Source: Planctomycetota bacterium
Lineage (GTDB): Bacteria > Planctomycetota > Phycisphaerae > Phycisphaerales > UBA1924
DNA: 64,000 nt
NCBI GenBank assembly: GCA_024276195.1
Contig: JAJRXR010000021.1
Span: forward strand, 1-64,000
Direction: 5' to 3'
The notes under the pieces are model-generated. The model saw only the letters and a list, made by a program, of their open reading frames with translations, was not told where the DNA came from and searched no databases. Positions 1 through 7,787 of this stretch are shown in pieces (position 1 is the stretch's first letter; the number at the start of each line of letters is the position of its first letter). The position numbers and the translations under genes are program-made.

Positions 1-84
1 AAGGACGAAAAATCGACCTGCAAAATAATGTAGCTGTTCAAATCCGATGCGATCGCAAGGGTTTGTGAGACGGTGCTTTACGAA

Positions 85-156
85 AGCGGGCGAACGGACT
101 CGAACCGTCAACATTCAGCTTGGAAGGCTGACGCTCTACCATTGAGCTACGCCCGC
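85..156 (-). tRNA. tRNA-Gly (anticodon TCC)
   Basis: On the minus strand a complete cloverleaf can be folded: acceptor GCGGGCG pairing with CGCCCGC, D arm with GCTC/GAGC, anticodon stem CAGCC/GGCTG with loop TTCCAAG giving anticodon TCC, and T arm GACGG-TTCGAGT-CCGTT. The discriminator base is U and CCA is not encoded. It lies 12 bases downstream of the end of the RluA/methyltransferase gene on the same strand and may be co-transcribed with it. Confidence 0.95.
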
Positions 157-168
157 GACAGAGGCAGT

Positions 169-1965
169 TTAGCCGCCTGGATCGGGCTCGGGGGGTGTGT
201 CGCTCGATCGGGTCGCCCGGATCGCCAGGAACATGGGGAACTCGGTTCGGGCGCGGTTCTCCTCGTCGGCCCTGGGGCCGGGCTCGCTGGTGCGGGCGCT
301 GGCCCATTCTTCAATGGCGCCGATCACAAAGCCGGCGCCGGTCAGGGCCTCGAGGTACCGCCCGATCGGGCGGTGGTGGGTGGTTGTCGTGATCGCGGGC
401 TCGCCCCCGGCGACCGCGCCCGGGTTCATCACGATCTCGCTGACGCTCTCAGAGAGGTACGCGTCCACGCGCCGGAACTGGATCCGGCGCGCATCGTCGG
501 GCGATGTGGTCCAGCCCCAGTGCGTGAGCCCGGGCGAGCGGAACGCCGGGTGCAGGATGACCGCGACGAGCGAGCCGCCGGTGCGCACGAGCGGGGCGAT
601 CGAGCGGATGACATCGTCGAGCGGGTCGATGTTCATCAGCGCGAGCACGCTGACGCAGGCGTCGAAGCTCGCGGGTTCGAGTGCGAGTTCGCCCAGGCGG
701 CGGGCGTCGGCGGCAAGAAAGTTTGACCCGGGCGGGGCGTTGGCGCTGGCGCGGTCGATGAGTCCCTGGGCGGCGTCAACGCCGGTGATGGTCAGGCCCG
801 GGTGGTGCTCGCTGAGCCAGCGCTCGAAGACGCCCTCGCCGCACCCGATGTCGAGCAGGCGGTCGCCCGCGCTCAGGTCGAGCAGTCGGGCGGCGCCGGG
901 CAGGACGGTTCGGGTGTGGTGGTCCGATCGCCCGGTTGAGACGAACGAGGCGTACCAGGGCGCGACATGCTCCCAGCCGGCGCGACCGGCTGGGCGCCCC
1001 TTGTCGTCGGTGACGCTCGTGGTGGAGATGTCTCCCTGGTGCTCGGCTTTGCGGGCGGTCGCGGGGGCGTCGGCGCCGACCATGGACCAGAACTCCGCCG
1101 GCGCGGGGGCGCGCAGGCGCAGCGTCTTGCCCGTGCCCGGGTGGCGAAACGAGAGATCTTCGAGGTGCAGGCAGACACGCGGGATCTCGCGGCGCGTCGA
1201 TCGGTACGCCTTGTCGCCCACGATCGGGAACCCGCGCTCGCTCAGGTGCGCCCGGACCTGCCCGGCAAAGTCCGTCTCGGCGCGCACGCGCAGCAGCGAT
1301 AGCCCCTCGCCCGAGCTGAGGACTTTGTAGTGCGTCACCGCCTGGTGGCGGTGCGATATCGAGGGCGACTGCGCGTCCGACGCGGGGATGCTCTCCGCGA
1401 CGCCGCGGGCGCTCTTGTGCAGGTGGCTCTGGATCGTGCCCTCGGGTGTCTGCGGCACGCCCTCGACGAGCGCGAGGTAGCCCCGGTCGCCGCGGATGGC
1501 GTTGAGCGAGTCCTTGATGAGCCCGGCGGCGCGGGGGTGCTTGGCGAAGGCGACGACGCCGGAGGCTTCTTTGTCGATCTCGTGGATGACGAGCGCGCGC
1601 CCGTCGGGTCGGGCGAGGCGGAGGTAGGCGCTGGCGATGTCGGTCAGGGACGTGCCCTTGCCGACCTTGCGCACGGGCAGGCCCGCGGGCTTATCAAGCA
1701 CGAGCAGGCCCGAGTCTTCGAAGATCAGCCCAACGCCCGGGGGCAGCGGCGCGCCCCGCGCGCTCGGGCGCGGACGGGTGTCGGCGGGTGGACCCGGGCG
1801 AGAACGCATCCCGGGCGGACCTGAGCGGGGCGGGCCTGATCTGGGCGGGCCAGTACGGGGTGGGCCAGACCTGGGCGGGCCTGGGTGCGGCGGTCGCGCG
1901 CCCGGGGGGCGATCGGTGCGCGGGCCTTGGGGTCTGTCATCGCGCGGCGGCGGGCGTCGGTTCAC
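169..1965 (-). CDS. RluA-family pseudouridine synthase fused to a class I SAM methyltransferase
   Basis: 598 aa in three parts. Residues 1 to about 75 are a low-complexity Pro/Gly/Arg tail with tandem GPPRS units. Residues about 78-300 are an RluA-type pseudouridine synthase, with LDKPAGLPV, the catalytic aspartate D131 in HEIDKEASG, and a C-terminal VRAHLSERGFPIVGD motif. Residues about 325-590 are a Rossmann methyltransferase with the SAM-binding loop LLDIGCGEG near residue 371. Family members normally read HRLD at the active site; here the Arg is Glu while the Asp is kept, so activity is uncertain. The gene would modify RNA if both domains work, but the substrate is not evident. The start overlaps the coaB stop by 4 bases (ATGA), which supports the chosen start and translational coupling. 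Confidence 0.82.
   Translation of the reverse strand: MNRRPPPRDDRPQGPRTDRPPGARPPHPGPPRSGPPRTGPPRSGPPRSGPPGMRSRPGPPADTRPRPSARGAPLPPGVGLIFEDSGLLVLDKPAGLPVRKVGKGTSLTDIASAYLRLARPDGRALVIHEIDKEASGVVAFAKHPRAAGLIKDSLNAIRGDRGYLALVEGVPQTPEGTIQSHLHKSARGVAESIPASDAQSPSISHRHQAVTHYKVLSSGEGLSLLRVRAETDFAGQVRAHLSERGFPIVGDKAYRSTRREIPRVCLHLEDLSFRHPGTGKTLRLRAPAPAEFWSMVGADAPATARKAEHQGDISTTSVTDDKGRPAGRAGWEHVAPWYASFVSTGRSDHHTRTVLPGAARLLDLSAGDRLLDIGCGEGVFERWLSEHHPGLTITGVDAAQGLIDRASANAPPGSNFLAADARRLGELALEPASFDACVSVLALMNIDPLDDVIRSIAPLVRTGGSLVAVILHPAFRSPGLTHWGWTTSPDDARRIQFRRVDAYLSESVSEIVMNPGAVAGGEPAITTTTHHRPIGRYLEALTGAGFVIGAIEEWASARTSEPGPRADEENRARTEFPMFLAIRATRSSDTPPEPDPGG
1811..1890. repeat. 15-bp imperfect tandem repeats encoding GPPRS/GPPRT units
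   Basis: About five imperfect copies of a 15-base G+C-rich unit (for example cgggcctgatctggg) are found inside the 5' part of the RluA fusion gene. They encode the Gly-Pro-Pro-Arg tail and keep the reading frame. The tail could be a flexible basic RNA-binding extension. Confidence 0.7.
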
Positions 1966-2660
1966 GGCTGGGTCTCACTGGAGAGAATGCGAGCGATCGT
2001 GTCGAGCAGCTCGCGGGCAAAGTCGGGCTTGGGCATGGCAGCGAGGCGGCGGGTCTTGATCGGAGCGCCCGGGGCGCCTCGGGAAAGGATCGTTGCCTCG
2101 ATATCCGGCGCTTCCATTGTTTCCAGCGGATTCGCCACGATCAGGTCCAGGCCCTTGCGTTCGAGCTTGCCCCGGGCGCCTTCGAGCATCGACGCGCTCG
2201 GCTCAAGGGCGAAGCCAACAAAGAGCTGCCCGGGGCGTTTGCTCTGGCTCAGGTTGGCCAGCAGGTCGGGCGTTGGTTCCAGCTCGAGCGTGATGGGGGC
2301 GTCGGTGCGCTTGAGCTTGGTCTGATCGGAGGCGGGGGCCTTGGGGCGGAAGTCCGCGACGGCGGCGCCCATGACCAGGACATCGCACCTCGGGGCGTGA
2401 GCTTTGAGCAGGGCCTCAAGCTCGGCGGCGGTCTGGAAGCGGACCAGCTCGACCTCGGGTCGGGCCGGGAGCGCGGGGGATGGACCGAGCAGGAGGGTGG
2501 TGGGCCAGGCGCGGGAGGCGCCCTCGTCGGCCAGGGCGACGCCCAGGCGCCCGGAAGATCGGTTGCCCAGGTACCGGACGGCGTCGATCGGCTCGTGCGT
2601 CGGGCCGGCGGTGATGAGCAGGCGGGGGGGGGGAGGTGGGGGGTGTGGGGCTGGGGTCAT
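1962..2660 (-). CDS. coaB: Phosphopantothenate-cysteine ligase (CoaB domain only)
   Basis: 232 aa from the ATG at 2660. It matches the C-terminal half of the usual CoaBC protein: LLITAGPTHEPIDAVRYLGN and SSGRLG at the N-terminus (nucleotide and phosphopantothenate site), MGAAVADFRP in the middle and LKRTD with the lysine that contacts the acyl-cytidylate. CoaB ligates cysteine to 4'-phosphopantothenate in coenzyme A synthesis, using CTP in most bacteria. The flavin-dependent decarboxylase half (CoaC) is absent here, so it must be encoded elsewhere. An upstream in-frame start at 2723 would add 21 low-complexity residues and is less likely. The stop overlaps the start of the RluA fusion. Confidence 0.85.
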   Translation of the reverse strand: MTPAPHPPPPPPRLLITAGPTHEPIDAVRYLGNRSSGRLGVALADEGASRAWPTTLLLGPSPALPARPEVELVRFQTAAELEALLKAHAPRCDVLVMGAAVADFRPKAPASDQTKLKRTDAPITLELEPTPDLLANLSQSKRPGQLFVGFALEPSASMLEGARGKLERKGLDLIVANPLETMEAPDIEATILSRGAPGAPIKTRRLAAMPKPDFARELLDTIARILSSETQP

Positions 2661-2737
2661 GGGCGCCTTTCGGGACCGGGGCGAGGAGGGATCAGGCGCC
2701 CGGGGTCTGACGTATGATGGCACGTTCGGACGGGCGC

Positions 2738-2761
2738 CATCGGGTGGTCCATCGGGTGGTC
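2738..2761. repeat. 12-bp direct repeat, two tandem copies
   Basis: The sequence catcgggtggtc occurs twice back to back in the divergent space between coaB and the first pilB-like gene. It could be an operator for a dimeric regulator of either gene, or chance. Nothing else in the roughly 260-base intergenic stretch is recognisable apart from a weak tatagt at about 2836. Confidence 0.5.
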
Positions 2762-2923
2762 ATTGATCGCTCTGCTGGATGGTGGGTTCTGGCGGGCTGG
2801 GTCGTTCGGATTCCATATGGGAGAGGACGGGTCGCTATAGTTGCCGCCTCGGCGCGGGGCGTGATGGCAGCGCCTGCGGGTTGGCGCACCGGGTATTTGT
2901 TGTAGAGAGGATTGCAGGCAGGG

Positions 2924-4420
2924 ATGGCACGATCTCGCAAGAAGCTCGGGAAGATCCTCGCGGACTGGGGCGTGGTCAGTGCTGACCAGGCCGACCGGGC
3001 CGCGAAGGAGGGCAAGTCCAGCGGCAAGCGCATCGGCGAGGTACTCGTCGAATCGGGCGCCTGCAAGGAAGAGGATGTCGCCAAGGCGCTGGCCAAGCAG
3101 TTCGGGATGGAGTTTGTCGATCTGAGCGCCCCGGGCGTGGGCGAGAAGGTCCAGAAGACGGGGATCGATGAGCAGCTGATCAAGAAGTACCTCGTGCTGC
3201 CTATGGGCGAGGAGGGCGGGAAGCTGCGCCTGGTGATCCACGACCCGATGGACCTGGATCTGCTCGACAACCTGCGGTTTCGGTTGAACAAGGAGATCGA
3301 GCCGAGGCTGGCCAGCCGCGGGCAGATCAAGCGGTTCATCGAGGGCGAGGTGGCGAGCGCGCCGAAAATGGTGGGCGCCGACGAGTCGCTGGTGACGGAC
3401 TCGATCGACCGGACGATCGACCGGTCGATGGGCCGCTCGCTGGACCGTTCGATTGATGTGTCGAGCGAGGACTCGCCGGTCGTCAAGCTGTGCAACCGCA
3501 TCCTCGACGAGGCGGTGCGGATGCGGGTGAGCGACATCCACATCGAGCCGATGAAGGACCGCGTCCGCCTGCGCTACCGGGTCGATGGCGTGTGCATGGA
3601 GCGCGACAACCTGCCCAAGCGGATGCAGAACTCGCTGCTGAGCCGGTTCAAGCTGATGGCGGGGATGAACATCGCCGAGCGGCGCATCCCGCAGGACGGG
3701 CGGATCAAGATCACCGTTGATGATGTGCAGATTGACTTTCGTGTCTCGGCCTGCCCGGCGTACCACGGCGAGAGCGTGGTGCTGCGTATCCTGCGCCCGG
3801 ACGCCGTGCGGATCGGTCTGGTGAACCTCGGATTTGAGCAGGACAACCTGGACGTATTCAACAAGATCATCCGGAGGCCCAACGGGATTTTCCTGGTGAC
3901 GGGCCCGACGGGCTCGGGCAAGACGACGACGCTGTATTCGGCGCTGGACGTGCTCAACCGCCCGGACCGGAAGATCATCACGGCCGAGGATCCGGTCGAG
4001 TACAACTTCGAGGGGATCAACCAGTGCCAGGTGCGTGAGGGGATCGGGCTGACGTTCCCGGCGATTCTGCGCTCGATGCTGCGTCAGGCGCCGAACATCA
4101 TCCTCGTGGGCGAGATCCGCGATAAAGAAGTCGGCGAGATCGCAATCCAGGCGGCGCTCACGGGGCACCTAGTGTTCTCGACGCTGCACACGAACGATGC
4201 GCCCAGCGCGATCACTCGCCTGATCGACATGGGGATCAAGCCGTTCCTGGTTGCGAGTTCGATCCAGGCGATCATGGCTCAGCGTCTGATCCGGGTGCTG
4301 GCCAAGAGCAAGCAGCTCGCCGAGAAGGAGGACCTGGACCCGAAGTACCTGAACCTGATCGGGTTGTCGCCCGAGGAGGCGCTCGGGCGGGTGTATAAGG
4401 CGGTGGAGAGCGAGGAGTAG
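2924..4420 (+). CDS. PilB/GspE-type assembly ATPase, C-terminus cut by an in-frame amber codon
   Basis: 498 aa to the TAG. Residues 1-130 hold an N-terminal MshEN/T2SSE_N domain with motifs starting KLGKILADWG and RIGEVLVESG. A Ser/Ile/Asp/Arg repeat linker follows (about residues 158-178). The ATPase core has SDIHIEP, Walker A GPTGSGKTT (about residue 327), the Asp box ITAEDPVEY, Walker B ILVGEIRD and the His box GHLVFSTLHTNDAP. The zinc-ribbon cysteines of the family are missing: VLAKSKQ stands where the intact paralogue has ICLKCKEQ, and YKAVESEE* where it has GCEACN. ATPases of this type power pilus extension or secretion at the inner membrane. The ATG at 2924 follows gagagg and ggcaggg; a TTG at 2912 is the alternative. 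It sits 254 bases upstream of pilT. Confidence 0.85.
   Translation: MARSRKKLGKILADWGVVSADQADRAAKEGKSSGKRIGEVLVESGACKEEDVAKALAKQFGMEFVDLSAPGVGEKVQKTGIDEQLIKKYLVLPMGEEGGKLRLVIHDPMDLDLLDNLRFRLNKEIEPRLASRGQIKRFIEGEVASAPKMVGADESLVTDSIDRTIDRSMGRSLDRSIDVSSEDSPVVKLCNRILDEAVRMRVSDIHIEPMKDRVRLRYRVDGVCMERDNLPKRMQNSLLSRFKLMAGMNIAERRIPQDGRIKITVDDVQIDFRVSACPAYHGESVVLRILRPDAVRIGLVNLGFEQDNLDVFNKIIRRPNGIFLVTGPTGSGKTTTLYSALDVLNRPDRKIITAEDPVEYNFEGINQCQVREGIGLTFPAILRSMLRQAPNIILVGEIRDKEVGEIAIQAALTGHLVFSTLHTNDAPSAITRLIDMGIKPFLVASSIQAIMAQRLIRVLAKSKQLAEKEDLDPKYLNLIGLSPEEALGRVYKAVESEE
4418..4420 (+). other. In-frame TAG codon inside the PilB-like reading frame
   Basis: The codon after VESEE is TAG. The same frame then stays open for 77 codons and encodes the expected C-terminal end of the family, starting PSGYKGRKAIFEMM. 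TAG is used as an ordinary terminal stop by other genes here (ends at 14268, 26644 and 30849), so routine decoding as an amino acid is unlikely. Confidence 0.9.
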
Positions 4421-4651
4421 CCCAGTGGGTACAAGGGTCGCAAGGCGATCTTTGAGATGATGATCATGGACAACACGATCCGGGAGTTGGCGTTCAAGCT
4501 GGCGCCGGTGGCTGATCTTCGGAAGGCGGCGCTGGCCGCAGGGATGAGGCCGCTGGTGGCCGACGGGCGCCTGAAGGTGATCAACGGTGTGACAACCCCG
4601 GACGAGATTGCGCGTGTGAGCCAGGTCGCTGACGATCAATCGACCGCGTAA
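4421..4651 (+). pseudogene. Detached C-terminal end of the PilB/GspE-like ATPase
   Basis: This 77-codon stretch is in the same frame as the gene that ends at 4420. It encodes SGYKGRKAIFEMM, TIRELAF, a Leu/Ala helix and the terminal GVTTPDEIARVSQ motif. This is the usual end of PilB/GspE proteins: SGYKGRMALFEIM in the intact paralogue, then GQTTIDEVVR. An internal ATG at 4457 could start a separate 64-residue peptide. Either the stop is a recent nonsense mutation or readthrough product, or the two pieces act as separate chains. The frame is otherwise clean, which argues against long-term decay. Confidence 0.75.
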
Positions 4652-4674
4652 AGCCAGAGAAGAGGAACCCTCAG

Positions 4675-5793
4675 ATGTCAACGATGCAGATCGATCGCCT
4701 GCTTGACACGGTGGTCCGCACCGGCGCGAGCGATCTCCACCTGACGGTGGGACGCCAGCCGACCATCCGCCTGCACGGCGGGCTCCGCAACCTCCAGACC
4801 AAGGTGCTCGAGTCCGACGACATGGTCGGGCTCATGAAGTCCATCACGCCCGAGAGGAACCAGCAGGAACTCCAGGAGGAGGGCGGCACGGACTTCGGCT
4901 TCGCGTACGGCGACGCCGCCCGCTTCCGCGTCTCGGTCTTCCGCCAGCGCGGCGATATCGCGATCGTGCTCCGCCAGATCCCGAACCGCCTGCTCACGTT
5001 TGAGCAGATCGGTCTGCCCGAGATTTGCCGGGATCTGATCCGCAGGCCTCGTGGGCTATTCCTGGTGACGGGGCCGACGGGCTCGGGCAAGACGACGTCG
5101 CTGGCGACGATGATCGACTATGTGAACACGTACATGGATCGGCACATCGTGACGATGGAAGACCCGATCGAGTACTACCACGAGCACAAGAAATCGATCG
5201 TCAACCAGCGCGAGGTGGGCAACGACGTGCCCAGCTTCGCCGAGGCTCTGCGCCGGGCCTTGCGCCAGGACCCGGACGTGATCCTGGTCGGCGAGATGCG
5301 CGACCTCGAGACCATCGAGGCGGCGGTCCGGGCGGCTGAAACCGGGCACCTCGTGTTTGGCACGCTCCACACCACCGGCGCCGCCAAGACCATCGACCGC
5401 CTCGTGGACGCCTTCCCCCACAGCCAGCAGAACCAGATCCGGGTCCAGCTCTCGACGGCTCTGATCGCCGTCCTCTCCCAGGTGCTCCTCGGCAGGGTCG
5501 ATACCAAGGGGATGGTCGCGGCGTATGAGTTCCTCGTCATCACCCCCGCGATCGCCAACCTGATCCGTGATAACAAGAGCTTCCGGATCGACTCGGCGAT
5601 CCAGACGGGCAAGCGATTCGGGATGCAGTTGCTCGACGATCACCTCTGGTCGCTGTACGCCAAGGGCATGATTTCGGCGGAAGAGATGATCGACAAGTGC
5701 AAAAATCCAACTGACCTCTCAAACAAGGTGCATTCTGCCGGGGGCGCCTTGAGCCGGCCTGAGCTTGAGGACACCGGTCCGAGCGAAGAGTGA
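4675..5793 (+). CDS. pilT: Type IV pilus retraction ATPase PilT
   Basis: 372 aa, the usual PilT length. It begins with the short PAS-like domain (ASDLHLTVGRQPTIRLHG) and then the core: Walker A GPTGSGKTT at residues 133-141, Asp box VTMEDPIEY, Walker B ILVGEMRD and His box GHLVFGTLHTTGAAKT. The PilT-specific C-terminal helix, AIRNLIRE in the family, appears as AIANLIRDNK, which separates PilT from PilB. PilT depolymerises the pilus from the cytoplasmic side. An aagaggaac ribosome site lies about 10 bases before the ATG. Its position between two PilB-like genes and ahead of pilC places it in cluster A. The presence of PilT suggests that this apparatus is retractable. Confidence 0.95.
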   Translation: MSTMQIDRLLDTVVRTGASDLHLTVGRQPTIRLHGGLRNLQTKVLESDDMVGLMKSITPERNQQELQEEGGTDFGFAYGDAARFRVSVFRQRGDIAIVLRQIPNRLLTFEQIGLPEICRDLIRRPRGLFLVTGPTGSGKTTSLATMIDYVNTYMDRHIVTMEDPIEYYHEHKKSIVNQREVGNDVPSFAEALRRALRQDPDVILVGEMRDLETIEAAVRAAETGHLVFGTLHTTGAAKTIDRLVDAFPHSQQNQIRVQLSTALIAVLSQVLLGRVDTKGMVAAYEFLVITPAIANLIRDNKSFRIDSAIQTGKRFGMQLLDDHLWSLYAKGMISAEEMIDKCKNPTDLSNKVHSAGGALSRPELEDTGPSEE

Positions 5794-5986
5794 CTGGTAT
5801 ATGTGCGGGCATATTCGAGGCAATGGCCAGATTTGTCCCCGAGCCATAAGGCCGAATATCCAAGTGTCGCAAATGGAATTGGCGGCAAATTCGCCCTTGA
5901 AGGCAGATCCGGGTGGGGTTCATCCGCGAAGATTGAGATGACGCCGGCGCTGGCGGATTGCTGCGCCGGGCGGAGGTGATGCACGA
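5794..5986. promoter_or_regulatory. Intergenic spacer with an inverted repeat between pilT and pilB
   Basis: This 193-base spacer is richer in A+T than its surroundings. It contains the arms atattcg (5811-5817) and cgaatat (5853-5859), 35 bases apart. They could be an operator or a long weak stem. No T-rich terminator tail follows. It is the largest gap inside cluster A, so a second promoter before pilB is plausible. The call rests on composition and symmetry only. Confidence 0.3.
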
Positions 5987-7720
5987 ATGGCGATCGAACC
6001 GTCAGAACTCAAAGGCCGCAAGCTCGGGCGAGCGCTCACAAAGATGGGCAAGGTGACGCGCGAGCAGGTGCACGAGGCGCTCGGGACCCAGAAGACGCGC
6101 AAGGCGCCCATCGGGCAGTTGCTCGTGGAACTCGGGTACTGCACGCAGCGGGACGTGGACGAGGCGCTGGCCGGGCAGGCGGGGATGGCGTTTGTGGATC
6201 TTGCCAAGCTCGAGCTCGACGAGGAGACGATCGCGGCGATCCCGTCCGAGAACGCGCAGGCGTACCAGGTCGTGCCCATCAAGTACAACCCGAAGGGGCG
6301 CAAGCTGACGGTCGCGATGAAGACGCCGGACAACTTCCAGGCGGTCGATGACCTGCGTCTGCTGATGAACTTCGACGTTCGGGCGGTGGTGGCGGACGCG
6401 GGCGCCATCGACGCGATGCTGAGCAAGCACTACGCCAAGAGCGAGTCGGTGGTGGATGTGGTCAGCGCCCTGGCGGCCGACTCGAAGTTCGAGGGTCTGG
6501 CCGACCGGGGGCAGTCGATCGACCTGGACGCGGTGATGGAGGCGGCGGAAGACAACCAGGTCATCAAGCTGCTGAACCTGGTGCTGCTGCAGGCGATCCG
6601 GGATCGTGCGTCGGATATTCACTTTGAGCCGTTCGAGCACGAGTTCAAGATGCGGTACCGGATCGACGGTGTGCTGTACGAGATGGTGCCCCCGCCGCAG
6701 CACTTGGGCGCCGCGATCGTTAGTCGTGTGAAGGTGATGGCGAACCTGGATATTGCCGAGCGTCGATTGCCTCAGGACGGGCGGATCGAGCTGACTGTGA
6801 GCGCGAACCCGGTGGACCTTCGTGTGGCGGTGCTGCCGACGATCTACGGCGAGAGCGTGGTGCTGCGGATCCTGGACCGGGGGAACGTGGAGCTGAGCCT
6901 GGACCGCGTGGGCTTCCGCGATGACGACCTCGAGACGTTCCGGGCGCTGATCAAGAAGCCGAACGGGATCGTGATTGTCACCGGCCCGACGGGTTCGGGC
7001 AAGACGACGACGCTGTACGCGGCGTTGTCGGAACTGAATGACATCAAAACAAAGATCCTGACGGCGGAAGACCCGGTCGAGTACGACATCGACGGGCTGT
7101 GCCAGTGCCAGATCAACACGGACGTGGGGCTGACCTTCGCCAAGTGCCTGCGTTCGTTCCTGCGTCAGGATCCGGACGTGATCCTTGTCGGTGAGATCCG
7201 CGACCTGGAGACAGCGCAGATCGCGGTGCAGGCGTCGTTGACTGGGCACCTTGTGCTCAGCACGCTGCACACGAACGACGCGCCGAGCTCGATTATTCGC
7301 CTGGTGGATCTCGGGCTCGAGCCGTTCCTGCTGACGGCGACGATCGAGGGCATCGTCGCGCAGCGCCTGGTGCGGACGATCTGCCTCAAGTGCAAGGAGC
7401 AGTACGAGCCGAGCGAGGAAGAGCTGATGGAGCTCGACCTCTTGCCCGACGACGTGCAGGGGCAGAAGTTCCATCGCGGGAAGGGCTGCGAGGCGTGCAA
7501 CGGCTCGGGCTACAAGGGGCGGATGGCCCTGTTTGAGATCATGGGCATGGACGATTCCATGCGCGAGCTGGTGATGAAGGAAGCGTCCACGGCGGCGCTG
7601 CGCGACTTTGCGAGGCGGCGCGGGATGCGTTCGCTTCGTGAGAGCGGCTTGATGGGAATCTACGAGGGTCAGACGACGATCGACGAGGTCGTGCGCGAGA
7701 CAATCGCCGAGGATGATTGA
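5987..7720 (+). CDS. pilB: Type IV pilus assembly ATPase PilB (intact paralogue)
   Basis: 577 aa, normal PilB length. The N-terminal MshEN-like domain has two 24-residue motifs of the RLGxxL...G...L...Q type, starting KLGRALTKMG and PIGQLLVELG, which in MshE-type ATPases bind c-di-GMP. The core has SDIHFEP, Walker A GPTGSGKTT near residue 333, Asp box LTAEDPVEY, Walker B ILVGEIRD and His box GHLVLSTLHTNDAP. The zinc ribbon is complete: C466-x2-C469 and C501-x2-C504. The protein hydrolyses ATP to drive PilC and add pilin subunits. It has 1.7 kb of uninterrupted frame, so it can supply the function that the amber-interrupted copy upstream may lack. It is followed 67 bases later by pilC. Confidence 0.95.
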   Translation: MAIEPSELKGRKLGRALTKMGKVTREQVHEALGTQKTRKAPIGQLLVELGYCTQRDVDEALAGQAGMAFVDLAKLELDEETIAAIPSENAQAYQVVPIKYNPKGRKLTVAMKTPDNFQAVDDLRLLMNFDVRAVVADAGAIDAMLSKHYAKSESVVDVVSALAADSKFEGLADRGQSIDLDAVMEAAEDNQVIKLLNLVLLQAIRDRASDIHFEPFEHEFKMRYRIDGVLYEMVPPPQHLGAAIVSRVKVMANLDIAERRLPQDGRIELTVSANPVDLRVAVLPTIYGESVVLRILDRGNVELSLDRVGFRDDDLETFRALIKKPNGIVIVTGPTGSGKTTTLYAALSELNDIKTKILTAEDPVEYDIDGLCQCQINTDVGLTFAKCLRSFLRQDPDVILVGEIRDLETAQIAVQASLTGHLVLSTLHTNDAPSSIIRLVDLGLEPFLLTATIEGIVAQRLVRTICLKCKEQYEPSEEELMELDLLPDDVQGQKFHRGKGCEACNGSGYKGRMALFEIMGMDDSMRELVMKEASTAALRDFARRRGMRSLRESGLMGIYEGQTTIDEVVRETIAEDD

Positions 7721-7787
7721 TCCGTCCCGGAACAGCGTCCTTTAGAACACAGTCCAGGAACACCGAGCAGACGACCGAGGGAAAGCG

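Noticed and set aside
2657..4168. Long open frame on the minus strand opposite the first PilB-like gene (about 500 codons)
   Set aside because: It is Arg/His/Leu-rich without family resemblance, a typical mirror frame of a GC-rich gene; the plus strand has unmistakable ATPase motifs.
4418..4420. Pyrrolysine or other sense decoding of the TAG codon
   Set aside because: TAG ends several ordinary genes in this window, no decoding genes are visible, and relatives of the ATPase do not use such a residue at this site.
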